This document shows, one piece after another, positions 11,545-22,945 of a stretch of 64,000 bases of DNA (positions are counted from its first letter, which is position 1; each line of letters starts with the position of its first letter). The notes under the pieces are model-generated. The model saw only the letters and a program-made list of their open reading frames with translations. It was not told where the DNA came from and ran no database searches. The stretch spans positions 248,001 through 312,000 of the forward strand of contig JAESUZ010005543.1 of the NCBI GenBank assembly GCA_017311185.1. The letters run 5' to 3'. Source of the stretch: Proteles cristata cristata. Taxonomy: Eukaryota; Chordata; Mammalia; Carnivora; Hyaenidae. Made by a program: the position numbers and the translations under genes.

Positions 11545-11770
11545 TTTTTTTTTTTAATTTTTTTTAATGGTTTTATTTATTTCTAGGAGAGAGAGAGAGA
11601 CAGCGTGAGCAGGAGGGTCAGAGAGAGAGGGAGTCACAGACTGAAAGAGGCTCCAGGCTCTGAGCTGGCAGTCAGCACAGAGCCCGACACGGGGCTCGAA
11701 CTCACGAACCGCGAGATCATGACCTGAGCAAAAGTCGGACGCTTAACTGACTAAGCCACCCGGGCGCCCC
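11545..11770 (-). mobile_element. CAN SINE, young copy
   Basis: A reverse-complement SINE with an intact GA tract, CpG-bearing body ('cgaactcacgaaccgcgaga') and head 'taagccacccgggcgcccc'. The perfect 16-bp TSD 'tataggcacatttctt' is at 11529-11544 and 11773-11788. The retained CpGs and perfect TSD suggest a relatively recent insertion. Confidence 0.96.
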
Positions 11771-11788
11771 AATATAGGCACATTTCTT

Positions 11789-12590
11789 GAAGTAATGTTA
11801 TCTACAATCCACACATAATGTGTCTGTACAAAAAATTCTTTAACTTTGAATATATTTCTAGCCAACACTATGATGGGTATTGACAATTCTTTATTATATG
11901 GGCATAGTAGATGACTAGATTGATATTTGAAAACACTTTGAATCTAAATGGACATAGAACTCTAAAGGACAAGACAAAAATAAATCTGCACCCCAAATTT
12001 TAGTTGGGAACGAGGTGACAGTGGTGAAGTTGTTCTAGGCTTGTGAAAACAGGATGCTTTTAAATAAAGTATTGTGACTCAGTGTTGCCAGAGGATGTTC
12101 CTGTAGGAATAGCACACTCTGGAGAACTTTTATTTCAGAGGTTTTCACAGGTCAAACTCTAAGCTACTGAATTAATGGGAAAAGTGATCCTGATGTATTC
12201 TCTTTGTTGTCATAATATGATGCTCTAGAGTTTTGTCACTTTGTCTCCAAATGTTTTCTGAAATTTTATTTTTCAGAAACTATTCATTTTCTCACTTATG
12301 AAAATTCCCTATGTGTTAGATAATGCAATTTAAATCATTTATTATTTTGTCTCCTTTTAAAAAATCTTTTGCCCAGCGATTCTGCATCAGACTCTCCTTG
12401 GATGCGGAATATAGTTTCAGTGGGGTGTTTAACTCTCCTGCTTCTCACACCACAATCAAGAGGTTAGCTACAGCTGCCTTTCCAAAAACATTCATGAGGC
12501 TGTCTCCAACAGATTTTATTTTTTTGACAAAGATCTTTGCTTTTACAAGCTTTATGGTGGGTTTATACTTTTTTTACAAGATGCTTTTCT
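11789..12590. other. Unannotated stretch
   Basis: No repeat or gene recognised. An 89-codon plus-strand frame at 12323-12592 shows no family signature. Confidence 0.35.
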
Positions 12591-13560
12591 AAAACATGTA
12601 TAATTCCCCAGCAGTCCTTTAAAATAGAGTCAAAATACTTTCCTGTTGGAGGAGTTTTACCCCAAAGGCTAGTATGTTATATATATTTCCTGCTTTACTT
12701 TTCATTTTAAAAGATTTATGCTTAATCCCAGCCATATTGGGACATTATTCAGGCGAGGTATCAAGTTTGCTCAGCCTCGGTGACATGCTGGCAATCCAGG
12801 CCTTGCCACTCATGTAGCTAGAAGCAGGCCTCTGCCCTGTAGGTGGTTCGAGCCCAAGAAGCTTGGCTCTGTCAGGTGGGAAATCGACCTGTCAGGAAGA
12901 GTCATGGAAACACGATTAGTTTACTAACTTCATTAAATGAAAACGTTTGCAACACAGCCCTCCCTTTGCTCTCAGGATCTGCCATGGCTACACAATCCAG
13001 TGTTTCATGGGCTGAGTGGAATGCCGTGTGTACGCCCAGCGGGAGGACATTCCAGAAGGCTTGTGGGCTTCCTCTACCTTGTGATCTTGTGGACTTCATG
13101 CGCAAAGCCCTATTTTTGTGATTCCTTCTCCCCTCCCTTTCTCAATCACCCACAACCACGAGTACACAAATTAAGAATAGAGGGAAAGAGATTGCTCTAT
13201 TTTCAGATTTTGATAAATCTTATTAAAGACTTGTATATATAAATTATCAGCTTCTCGGGTAGAGCATTCCTGATGAGTAGGCCCATTGCCCCAGAGATTT
13301 GCCTTAATTTCCCAGAAGAAATGTTCTAAAATGAGTGCAAATTAACTTCCAAAACGAGGATAGATTTCATTACTTTAAGTGCCTAATGCCGGGGGAGGGG
13401 TGTGACTCAGCTCATATTTAAGTGTGTTTACAACGGCGTCTTTAACTTGAGGATTCTTAACTATGCATTTGACTTGCTTGGTGGTAGTTTAAACTGTGGA
13501 AAATTTGAACCAAATGTGTACATGGTGGGGTTTTTCCTAGGTTTTTAAATAGCAGACTAT
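12591..13560. promoter_or_regulatory. Candidate conserved noncoding block
   Basis: Nearly 1 kb free of recognisable repeats. Base composition around 12770-13110 is visibly richer in G+C and CpG than its AT-rich surroundings. It contains overlapping open frames on both strands (12843-13121, 12937-13242, minus 12902-13105), none with a recognisable domain, so I read it as noncoding. An AP-1-type motif TGACTCA lies at 13403-13409 beside a G-rich run ('gggggaggggtg', 13391-13402). Regulatory function is inference from composition and lack of repeats; an unrecognised old repeat or a lost exon are alternatives. Confidence 0.35.
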
Positions 13561-15379
13561 GTAGCGTTTAAATTCTGGGAGTAGCCTTTTATTTTAAATT
13601 TAAAATTGTTCTCACAAGTAAATAGCTATAGCAAAGAAACTATATTCTGTTTTCTTAGAGCTTTCTTTTTCTTTTTTATTAGCATGTGCACACACTCACA
13701 AAACCTCATTCAGGTAGGAGGAAATATATGAGTTTTAAAGAAAATCTTTTCTTATTAATGCAATTTACACACTCTGTTTACCATTCTAGAAAGAGAAAAT
13801 GTCAGTAACAAGCACTTAAATATTTATAGTCATTGAATAAGTTATATTCATGTATCTCATGCTGCCCATGGCTAATTAATTTTTATATTTTCTTTTTTTA
13901 AATATGTAACTGCCTTTTGTTACTGGCTTAGCTGTGTATTGATAAATGTTCAAAATAAATGCTACTAAAATTTCAAAGAAATTACTTAATTTGTTTAAAT
14001 TCAATGAAGTGAACTAGTGTGTAAGCTGACTTTTAGATTTTTACTAATTGACTTTTTTTCCTTTCCTTTTTTTTTTTTTAACTAAGTTTTCTTTAATAGA
14101 CCATCTGTCACAATAGTGGATCTTATAATACTTACTAGTACAATCCTAAAGAGGGTAGGGCAACTATGTTTTACATTTGACTACTGATTTGTCTTCTCAT
14201 TAACTGTTGTTTCTAGTCCTCTTTGCTCGGTAGCCAATGACCATCAAAGAAAAGAAAAATAACAATAATTAATATCTGAGCACTCAATATTATTATGGAC
14301 TGCATTGGGGAAAGCCCACATTAGACTAAATATGATACAAAAAGAGTTACTTCAATAAGAAGAAATGATCTTTTTAAAAATTGCTAAGCCGTTAGTATCT
14401 GACAATGTTCTTTTATTATACTAAGATGCGAATTGTCTTTTATTCATTCCATAAACTCATAAACTCAGGAAAAAATTTATATAATTAATGACTACAGTGT
14501 TTCACTATCCCTTGTTATGTGCCTGTGTGTGTGGTGAATGAAGGGAAGCATAGATACAATATTACATCAAAACTGCTAGATATAGAATTGGTGTAATGGC
14601 ATTTACTTCCTGAAAATATGAATGGACTTATGTAGCAATGCTTGTATTTCACAGTGACTTTTGAATACTGTTTTATAGGAAATACTGGTACTTTAAGTAG
14701 GAGGCTAGATGGCTTTTTAAACAGGACTTAAAAAATGAATGGTTATAGATGGGTCTTTCTACAATTCTCTGATTCTCTTATAAAGACCGTAGTAGTAATC
14801 AATAAAATTACTTGAGGACTGAAAAGCAAAACTAGAGCAGAGATGAGAAAGGGAAGGCACTGCCACCATGTTTATTCTGTTGTGCAGCATACAAACATCA
14901 AAGCACCGAGTAGCGACGTTAAAATTCTCATCTCCCAGTACTGACTGAGCTATTCCACAGGGGATGATTATGTTTCAGAGAGGAAAGCATGGTGTAATGA
15001 GATTTCAGTGGAATCAAGAAAAGCATCAGTATAGTTATAGGAAATGGCTTTGGTGTGTGAAGTCATCTGCATTGTATTCATGCATGTCTCACCTCTGTAT
15101 ACAGCTATGAAGTATATGAAGGACATGCTGTTTACATAATTGTATGACACAATCATATATGTGCCATATAAAACATATAAATACTGTCTTCGGTATTGCT
15201 ATCTATGAAAGGGGGAATTTTGAGTTGCTTTCCCAGAAGCGGAAATGCCTGTATCCTTGTGTTTAGACTTGTAGATTTTACTTATAAGATTAGTTCATGA
15301 TGATAGATTAGAAAAAATAGATGCTATTTACTAAAGATCCACTTTGGCATTCACATTCCTGTGAAGGTCCACTTATACA
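13561..15379. other. AT-rich unannotated stretch
   Basis: No repeat or gene I can support. A T-run at about 14058-14090 is simple sequence without an attached SINE body. Confidence 0.4.
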
Positions 15380-15690
15380 GTCTCTCACTCAACACAGTTT
15401 TAATGAATACCTACTATAGACTAGACATACATCTAGGGCAACATACAATGGTGAGTAAGTATGGACACTATATTGGCTTCTCTGGCATTTTCAATCTCTG
15501 AGAAAAAAATATGTATGTAATCCAAATAATGATTTAATCAGAATTATGATGATTACTATAATAACCTATTGTCAAAGTTCACTGAGAAGTGATATTTAAG
15601 CTGATATCCCACAAACATTTACTGAACACCTACTGCATGCCAGACACTCTCATAAGTGTTGAGGAAATAGCAGTGAACATTGATGTTTAT
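15380..15690 (-). mobile_element. L2 3'-end remnants (two pieces)
   Basis: Two similar segments at about 15388-15460 ('gaatacctactatagactag', then 'acatacaatggtgagtaa') and 15612-15682 ('catttactgaacacctactg', 'catgccagacactctcataa', 'aatagcagtgaaca'). Both match the antisense L2 end (atttattgagcacctactatgtgccaggcactgttctagg ... acagcagtgaacaa). They may be parts of one element or two insertions. Confidence 0.6.
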
Positions 15691-18179
15691 CCTCTGGTAT
15701 AAAAATTATCTACTATTCTTATTGGTTTATCATAAGTCACTTTCTTGGGAGTTAATTTTCAAAAAGCATAGGTCATCTTCCATGTACCTTTTATTCAAGG
15801 GCTTCTTCTTTTTATCTATCTTTCCTAACCCTGTTCCCTTCCTATACAGTGGGAAAATGATGCTCCCTTTATCCATACTCATGGAAATTGATAGATCATT
15901 ACCTTTAATTGAAGATCATAATTTTATTTAATGCATACCATGATTTCTCCCATGTTTTTATTTACTATACTGGATTTTTGAAAGACCCATATCGAATATA
16001 AGTGCTAATACTGGGAAATGAAGTGTGTTATTACAATACCCACCATGGGCAGCCAATATATTATCACTTTTTCTCTAAAAAAAAAAAAAACAATTTTCTA
16101 GACCCAACTGAATCCTTCATGATTTTTTAAATACAGCAATATAAATTACTGTGAACCATGTCAATTTTTTGTCATGTTAAGTTGCACATATACTAAATAC
16201 CATTAAAAATTTTTACCTTTATTTCTTGGAATTTAAGTTGTATTACCTTTGTATAATATTGGTTTAACAGTTGACTGTTTCTGTACTTAATACAGGAATA
16301 GCCATGCAAAGGAATTATTGTAGATGTAGTCAATACAAATAACTATGTTTAGAATGCAGGTGTATGTAGTTTGTTTTGAGATGCAGTAAAAGGACATGAA
16401 CAAGTTTTAACTAGTCACTATGGGTAATAGAATTTATGGTAGCAAAGTAAAATCAATAGCAAAACAAACAAAAAAAAATGCTTAAACTGGTGAGTAGCAT
16501 CAGGCTTTCTGAAGGTTCAAGCCCTTGTTTACCTGAATCTTCATGAAAGATGTATGTAGGCAGCTTCCTAAAGCAGAGGAAGAACATTATATTGCATTGT
16601 TACTGAAGTTTATTCAATGGGGGCTGGTTGTCTGAATATGAGAGAGTGACAAATGGTCCACACATGCTTCTATGTTTTCACTCCTCTTCTCCAGGTGGAT
16701 ACCAGTAATAACACTGGAGGTGGGGGGACCCAATTATATTTTTACTTTGCAGGAAACGTCAGTGCTCTTTTTCAGATAGAAGAATAAACAACCAGTCTGA
16801 AAATATTAAGGCCTTTTTTGTAAATATACATTTCACAACACACTAAAATTAAGAAAGGATTTTCTGGAATTTGGCATCAGTTTAAATTAATGTTTATATA
16901 TATGTGGAAATGGGAGTCTGATAATATGTAAACTGGTATTGTTAGGAGAATGTTTAATTTCTTCTCCTAACTCCACTTATGACTTAAAAATCATTGACTG
17001 TATCATTGAGTGGCTGCTGTGCCCCAGCTGGTGTTTGGCAATGAACATTTTGCACATGCAGAAATAAGAGCTTAATAAGAGCAGAGCAGAAGCAAGATAA
17101 ATGAGTGACAAAACAGCTCAAAAATAGTACACATTTCTATCCCCTTTTCCTCTATATTCTGACACATCATATGTAAGTCTTGTACAGCGTGGTGAAACAC
17201 AAAAAGACCATTTATATATATATATATATTTGACACATAACTGCTTCTACAAACTTGAAAATTCTTCCTTTCCCTTACATAAATAGGCACTAGAAGTGAG
17301 CAAGGAAAATAATCATTATGCAACAAATGGAGTATGTTTAGTTTTTTTTTTTTTTTAATTAAAATGGCAACTCCACAATGATAAGATTTGCACTGAAAAA
17401 AATCCTAGGAACTTCTATGGAATTTTCTATCCATATATCATTGTTGACTTAAGCTTTTAGTCATGTATCTTAGTTATTTGATAACATAAATATAAGGCAT
17501 TTGTAAACACAAATGTCTGCATTTGTACTGACATAGTATAAAATGCTAAATGTTATTAACAAATGTTATTACCATTTAGTTATTACTTTAATTAATATAA
17601 TATTCATATTAAATTTATTATAATTTATGTATTACAGTTATTTTTTTAACATGCTTATTGAAGTAACATATAGGAAGAATTTCATGTACATATATGTAAC
17701 AAATAAATACTATATATAAAAATTTTAAAAATACATTAAGCCAATTTGTATTCAAAGCCAACATGTGTTGTTGTCACAGGTTTATAATTTCATTATATAA
17801 TACTTACTTTCATTTTTAAAAATCCATAGCTATTATCTGTAATAAATTACATATTTTGATGTTTTTTGAAAGACTTAGGAAAAATGAATGGAACTGTTAA
17901 ACATGTGAAGCCTTACAAAAAATAAACCATTCTTAGTAACAGTAATGAGACTACTGATAAACTGAATCTAAAGGAATATTTAGGTTATATTGAAAAAACG
18001 TGAATTAAGTGAAATTTTTTCCTAGCATCAACTTCTCACATATGAAATCTTAGGGGCTTAATTTTACAGATAATTTTCAGGTTATTGATGTAAAAATCTT
18101 TTTAATGTGATTTTACCTGATTGCTTTCTTCAAGTAAAAAATAACTTTCTATTCCTTGCTAGGCAGGTGATCTTTTAAA
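15691..18179. other. AT-rich unannotated stretch with (TA)n
   Basis: Contains a short (TA)n run at 17213-17230, an A-run at about 16079-16092 and a T-run at about 17342-17356. No gene or repeat family was recognised. The 84-codon minus frame at 17072-17326 runs through the (TA)n tract and is not credible as a gene. Confidence 0.4.
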
Positions 18180-18600
18180 AACAACAGCGACACTGGATTG
18201 TATCACTTTCCTCAACCCATACCTTCAATCATCTTCAGCACTCTTTCCTTCTGCTTCTAAAGTAAAATTCAACTTCTTACCATACCTCAGAAAGCCAGAA
18301 ATGAAGTACCCACTCCTTCCTTCTCAGAACTTAGCTCCTACCTCTTTCTTCCTCACTTACTTTACTTTAAACACTTTTCTTCCTGTTTTATTTATTTTTT
18401 TAACACAGAAGTAAAATAATAATTTAAAACTGTAAGTAACTTCATGTCTCTTCTCTCTCTGTTCAATCAACAGCTGACAATTTTTAGGGTTGTTTCATCT
18501 GCTTAGAGTATTCTCTGCCTCCAGACTGCCTGCTAGTTGTATGACTCCTGATACTTAGGGCGCAGAACAAATGTTGCTCCTCAGAGAAGCCTTTAAGGAC
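18180..18600 (+). mobile_element. L2 remnant
   Basis: 'ggattgtatcactttcctca', 'taaagtaaaattcaacttct', 'ctcctacctctttcttcctc', 'cttagggcgcagaacaaatg' and 'ttgctcctcagagaagcctt' follow the sense L2 3' order (…aaagtccaaactcctta … cagcctcatctc … cagctcaaatgccacctcctccaggaagccttcc). Diverged, with insertions such as the AT-rich stretch near 18385-18430. Confidence 0.6.
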
Positions 18601-18852
18601 TGCATTCATTTATTCTATAAATCATTCATTCATTCCCTAAACTTTGGAAGAACATTGATGTCCAGGCAGTTGCACCTGCAATTGCAATACAGCAGTGGAA
18701 TGACATAGACAAAAATCCTGCCTTTATGATGTACATACCCTTAAGGAGAATAAATAATACAATAAGATAAATAAAATAAATAAAAATCCTGCATTTATGA
18801 TATGCATACCCTTAGGGAGAATAAATAATACAATAAGATCAATAAAATAAAT
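18601..18852 (-). mobile_element. L2 remnant, left part
   Basis: 'cattcatttattctataaat', 'aatacagcagtggaatgaca' and 'caaaaatcctgcctttatga' match the antisense L2 3' end (attcattcattcaacaaat ... acagcagtgaacaagacagacaaaaatccctgccctcatgg). It contains an internal 71-bp tandem duplication and is separated by a SINE from its continuation at 19070 onwards. Confidence 0.65.
18711..18852. repeat. 71-bp tandem duplication inside L2
   Basis: The unit starting 'aaaaatcctgcctttatg' at 18711 recurs as 'aaaaatcctgcatttatg' at 18782, giving an exact period of 71 bp. Two copies differ at only a few positions and both end in the same 'aataaataa' run. The second copy abuts the SINE at 18856. Confidence 0.9.
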
Positions 18853-18855
18853 AAA

Positions 18856-19065
18856 ACCCACTGGATGGCTCAGTCAGTTGACTGTCTGACTTCAGCTCAG
18901 GTCATGATCTCACAGGTCATGGGTTCGAACCCCGCCTCAGGCTCTGTGCTGGCAGCTCGGAGCCTGGAGCCTGCTTCAGATTCTGTCTCTGTCTCCCCTG
19001 CTCCATTCTCTCTGTCACTCAAATATAAAATAAACATTAAGAAATAATTTAAAAAATAAATGTAT
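18856..19065 (+). mobile_element. CAN SINE
   Basis: A sense copy lacking the first bases of the consensus head ('ctggatggctcagtcagttg'). It has 'gtcatgatctcacaggtcat', B-box-like 'gggttcgaacccc', 'gtgctggcagctcggagcct', a CT tract and a tail with 'ataaacattaagaaataa'. Flanking A+T-rich DNA obscures the target-site duplication. It splits an L2 remnant. Confidence 0.92.
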
Positions 19066-19069
19066 TTGA

Positions 19070-19880
19070 AGGTAATAATTATCATGGAGCAAATTGAAGC
19101 AAAATTGGAGGATAAGAAGTTCTAGGGATTGAGGATACAGTTTTAAAAATGTCAGTAAGGAGGGCCTCACTACAAAGGTGACATTTAGATGAAACCCTGA
19201 AGGAACTGAGGAATCAACCATGCTGGTAGCAGAAGAACATACCAGACATTCACAGAAGAGCAAAGGCCTTAAGCGGGGAAGCAGGAGGCCAGTTCACCAG
19301 GTGCAGAGTAGGGAGGGTGTGGAGGGTTGTAAGAAAAGTAGCATAAAAAATGTACAAGGGAGGCGGTATATCCCTGGCCTACTTCTGCTTCTATCCTGAA
19401 TGAATCAGAGACATTGAAGCCTTTGAACAGAAGAGGCACATCATCCAGTTTATGCTTACTCTGGCTGCTGTGTTGGAATTAAGCTGTATGTAGGCAAAAG
19501 TAAACACAGAGAGACCAGTTAGGTTTCTAATAATAACAATCAAGAGATCACAGAGTCTTGGAACATGGTGCTATCAGTGTCAGTGGTGAGAGCTGCTACA
19601 GTACTGGCTATATTTTGAGGTGACAGAATTTGCTGCTCCTTTGGATCTAAGATGACAGAAAAAAAAGTTGTCAGGATGTCTCCAGGGTGTCTGGTCTTAG
19701 CAATGGGGAAATTTCATTTAATGGAGTAGGTGACTGCCAGTGTAGCAGGTTTGAGGAAGCTAATCCAATTATATATGGTGTTTTGGGGGGTCATATTTAA
19801 ACAGTGTATAAACAAAGCAGAGTTAATGTGCAAGAACTGAGCCTTGATTCACTCCAGTGTTAAGGGATTGTTCATATGAG
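19070..19880 (-). mobile_element. L2 remnant, right part
   Basis: A long antisense L2 run: 'agggcctcactacaaaggtg', 'acatttagatgaaaccctga', 'gagcaaaggccttaagcggg', 'actctggctgctgtgttgga', 'agagaccagttaggtttcta' and 'tgagccttgattcactcc'. These are in the order of the antisense L2 3' region. It is the best preserved L2 fragment in the window and continues the element at 18601. Short open frames in it have no meaning. Confidence 0.75.
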
Positions 19881-19997
19881 CAAGTAAAAGCTTTCCTTTT
19901 TTCTCACTCCACCCTCCTGACCTTCTTAATCTCTGTCACATGTTCTTGTTTTGTTTTCTTGGTGACTCTTATCTATGCCTGAAAATATCTCATTTGG

Positions 19998-20280
19998 TTT
20001 TTTTTTTTTAAGTTTATTTGGTTATTTTGAGAGAGAGAAAAAGAGTGTGTGTGAGCACACATGCATGTGCAGGAGAGGAGAGAAGAGAGCATAGAGAGAG
20101 AGACAGAGACAGAGAGAGAGAAAGAGAGAGACAGACAGAGGAAGAGGGAGAATCCCAAGCAGGCTCTGGTTTGGCAGAACAGAGCCTGACATGGGGCTCC
20201 ATCTTATGAGCTGAGGGATCATAACCTGAACCAAAATTAAGAGCCAGATGCTTAACTGACTGAGCCACTCAGGCACTCCT
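19998..20280 (-). mobile_element. CAN SINE with expanded GA tract
   Basis: A reverse-complement SINE. A T-run and 'aagtttatttggttattttg' are followed by an unusually long GA/GACA-rich tract (20028-20150). The body 'gagcctgacatggggctcca' and head 'aactgactgagccactcagg' follow. At about 283 bp it exceeds the usual ~200-220 bp because of the expanded tract. The serine/leucine-rich frames reading through it are repeat artefacts. Confidence 0.92.
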
Positions 20281-20516
20281 TTATTAAAAATGAATAAAAA
20301 TGGATTTTACTTGATACCATCTTTTTACACCCACTGAAATATAAGCTCTGTGAAGAGCAGGAAGATGATTTACTTTATTGAGTAGGCCTGATTCATGGGT
20401 TTGTTCCTCTAAAACCATTTATTTATTGAAAGAAAGAATTTTGAAATTTATCCTTAGTTTTTAACAGGAAAAAAGAAAGCATAGTTGCAGAATAATTAAG
20501 AACAGAAAAAGAATAA

Positions 20517-20735
20517 CTAACATACATTGAGTTCCAGGCACAGTTTCCTATCTTTATATATAATAAAGGCATTGAAAGTGCAGAACAGTTCTGGAGGGCA
20601 AGGACTATTATTTTACTCACAGATGGGTTTCACAGATGAGAAAACTGAGGCATAGCAATAATAAATACTTAGCCAAGGTTATATGAAACATAGTAAGAAA
20701 ACTAAAATTCTAAACCAAGGAAATCAGGCTCTCAA
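20517..20735 (-). mobile_element. MIR remnant
   Basis: 'acatacattgagttccaggc', 'ttcacagatgagaaaactga', 'ggcatagcaataataaatac', 'ttagccaaggttatatgaaa' and 'aaccaaggaaatcaggctct' are in reverse-complement MIR order. The motif 'cacagatgagaaaactgagg' is especially diagnostic. Confidence 0.8.
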
Positions 20736-20795
20736 TGGTAAAAATGACCTTTTGTCAAGGAGTGATAATAGTAAGGTCAGTAAGAGTGACATTTA

Positions 20796-21003
20796 TTTTT
20801 TTTTAATGTTTTTATTTATTATTTTGAGAAGGAGACAGAGTGTGAGTGGAGCAGGGGCATAGAGAGACACAGAATCCGAAGCAGGTTCCAGGCTCCGAGT
20901 TGTCAGTACAGAGCCGTATGTGAGACTCAACTCATGGATCAGGAGATCATGACCTGAACTGAAATCAGCCGCTTAACCAACTGAGCCATCCAGGTGCCCC
21001 AAA
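20796..21003 (-). mobile_element. CAN SINE
   Basis: A reverse-complement copy. 'aatgtttttatttattattt' leads to a GA-rich stretch, 'gcaggttccaggctccgagt', 'ggagatcatgacctgaac' and the head 'aaccaactgagccatccagg'. The perfect 14-bp TSD 'aagagtgacattta' is at 20782-20795 and 21004-21017. It is head-to-head with the next SINE. Confidence 0.95.
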
Positions 21004-21181
21004 AAGAGTGACATTTATAAGGTTTGTTGCTACTTGTTGGCTGACCAGTTAAGGGAGGGTGCGATGTCAGCTAAATAGAAGAGAGAACTATCACTATTTG
21101 GAATAACTATAACATTCTGTGAATATATATTTCATAGGTAAGCAAGTTTATTAAATATCCCAGCCGAAACCCGAAAGACAA

Positions 21182-21394
21182 GGGGCTCCTGGGTGGCCCA
21201 GTCGGTTAAACGTCCAACTTCCACTCAGGTCATGATCTCATGGTTCTTGGGTTCGAGCCCCACGTCGGGCTCTGTGCTGACAGCCAGCTCAGAACCTGGA
21301 GCTTGTTTCAGATTCTGTATCTCCCTCTCTCTCTCACCCTCCCCTGCTCATGCTGCCTCTCTCTCTCTCTGTCATAAATAAATAAAACATTAAA

Positions 21395-21429
<35 letters not shown>

Positions 21430-21439
21430 ATAAATAAAT
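21182..21439 (+). mobile_element. CAN SINE with (ACTA)n tail
   Basis: A sense SINE: 'ggggctcctgggtggcccag', 'ggtcatgatctcatggttct', 'gctctgtgctgacagccagc', a CT tract and 'aataaataaaacattaaaaa'. The tail then carries about nine ACTA units (21396-21428) before returning to AAAT. A degraded TSD is 'acccgaaagacaa' (21169-21181) against 'accctgaagataa' (21440-21452). Confidence 0.94.
21396..21439 (+). repeat. (ACTA)n/(AAAT)n microsatellite
   Basis: A tetranucleotide array of ACTA followed by AAAT units that grew inside the A-rich tail of the SINE immediately upstream. Confidence 0.95.
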
Positions 21440-21452
21440 ACCCTGAAGATAA

Positions 21453-22739
21453 AAGAAAGGTGTTAAAGAAGAGTGAACAAATATATTTAAGTCAGCATTA
21501 AATGTTTTTTTTTTTTTTTTTAAATAGGACATTTTCATGAAGATCACCGAGGTCAATGCCCTTATTTGCACATAGGGAAATGGGAAATTGCTGACATTAC
21601 AAATTTGATACTGACCCAAATTTAGGTCAATTATCTTGAATAGTACCTCAGCCATTTCTTCTCCTCACTCAAGGTTCTCCTTAGGCGAAACTGCTGACTT
21701 TGAATTTTTCTTAAAAATTGAAGAAAAATACAACAAATGGTTTATTTTCTTTTTTCCCCTGACAACTAAAAATACATCTATATATGGCAGCATAACTCAG
21801 ATTACTATTCCAGTTCCATAGAAATATGACTACCTGAGAAGAAAACACATTAGAATTTATTTTTTAAGGAAAAAATAGCCTAAGATGTGCATGCTTCCTA
21901 AAAAAGGATGACTTACCAAGAGCTACAAAAGAATACCATATTTTTTATAAAAATTTGTTCAATGTTTATCTATAATAGTTACCGTGATACAAAGCAATTT
22001 CTCACATACATAGTCTAGGATATATATGCATTTGTCTTTTTAGTATAATACTCTCTGAGAGCAGAACATCTTTCTAAATGGATGTGTCATACCATTACTT
22101 GGTAGGACATGAATGATTACAGCCTTAAACTGGCAATATGCCTTCCTGACACAAATATAGGACTATGATGCTGTATAATGTTGACGTTTATAGCCACTTT
22201 CATAGACTTTATCTCGAATCCTTGAGTGGATACAGAGTATATGGCTTATCTATTTTAAAGTGCCTGTGTGTGGACAAGCACAGTAACTATTATGTGATGA
22301 AAAGTGTTATAGACTTCAATATTCCATTACTGTGGGTTGTTTTAGAACCAGTGTGGATACAGACTTGAATCAATCCTTCTATGCTAATGGCAAATGGTGA
22401 CTATAACCTAGCAGTGTTCTCAGGTGACAGAACCATCCAAAGGTCCATGTAATTAGTATGATAATAAATATTGTTTAGATAAACCTTGGACATTACTCGT
22501 TATATTAAACTCAAAAGCATCATAATCGTTGCACAAATGATATTGCCTTTCTTCAGTGTTATAGAAAGATGAGACATGACTAATAAAACTTTCAGAATAA
22601 TTAAAGTTTAAACCTCAAAATGTAAAGTGTTTCTATTTAATCTAAGATTGATGGAAATACTTCTTTCTCTTAAGTGTTTTGAAGATACATTCACCTTAAT
22701 TGACGGCAAAGTTTTACGAAAGGACATATTAATTATGAT
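21453..22739. other. Unannotated stretch
   Basis: A T-run at about 21507-21522. Otherwise no gene, repeat family or RNA recognised. Confidence 0.4.
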
Positions 22740-22945
22740 ATGACAATTGTTATAGTAACAAGAAATTGTAATATACCACCTACTATGTGAAGGACAAAGG
22801 TTTTGCATATATTAATCTCTGCAGTCATCGGAATAACCCTATGCGGTAACTCGTATTATGACCTCTATTTTACCTGCTGAGGAACTGAAACAGAAAAGTG
22901 AGTTGACCTGGTCCTTGTCACAGAGCTAGTATGTGGTATCCACCT
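22740..22945 (-). mobile_element. MIR remnant
   Basis: 'accacctactatgtgaagga', 'gtcatcggaataaccctatg', 'cggtaactcgtattatgacc', 'ttacctgctgaggaactgaa' and 'tgtcacagagctagtatgtg' follow the complete reverse-complement MIR order. This is one of the clearest MIR copies here. Confidence 0.8.

Noticed and set aside
12843..13242. Overlapping 92- and 101-codon plus frames and a 67-codon minus frame
   Set aside because: Three overlapping frames on both strands with no family resemblance point to GC-richer noncoding DNA rather than a gene. Kept only as a candidate regulatory block.
20014..20276. Overlapping Ser/Leu-rich minus frames, each 84 codons
   Set aside because: Translations of a SINE with an expanded GA tract. 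The same 'MAQSVK…' start recurs in many SINE copies.
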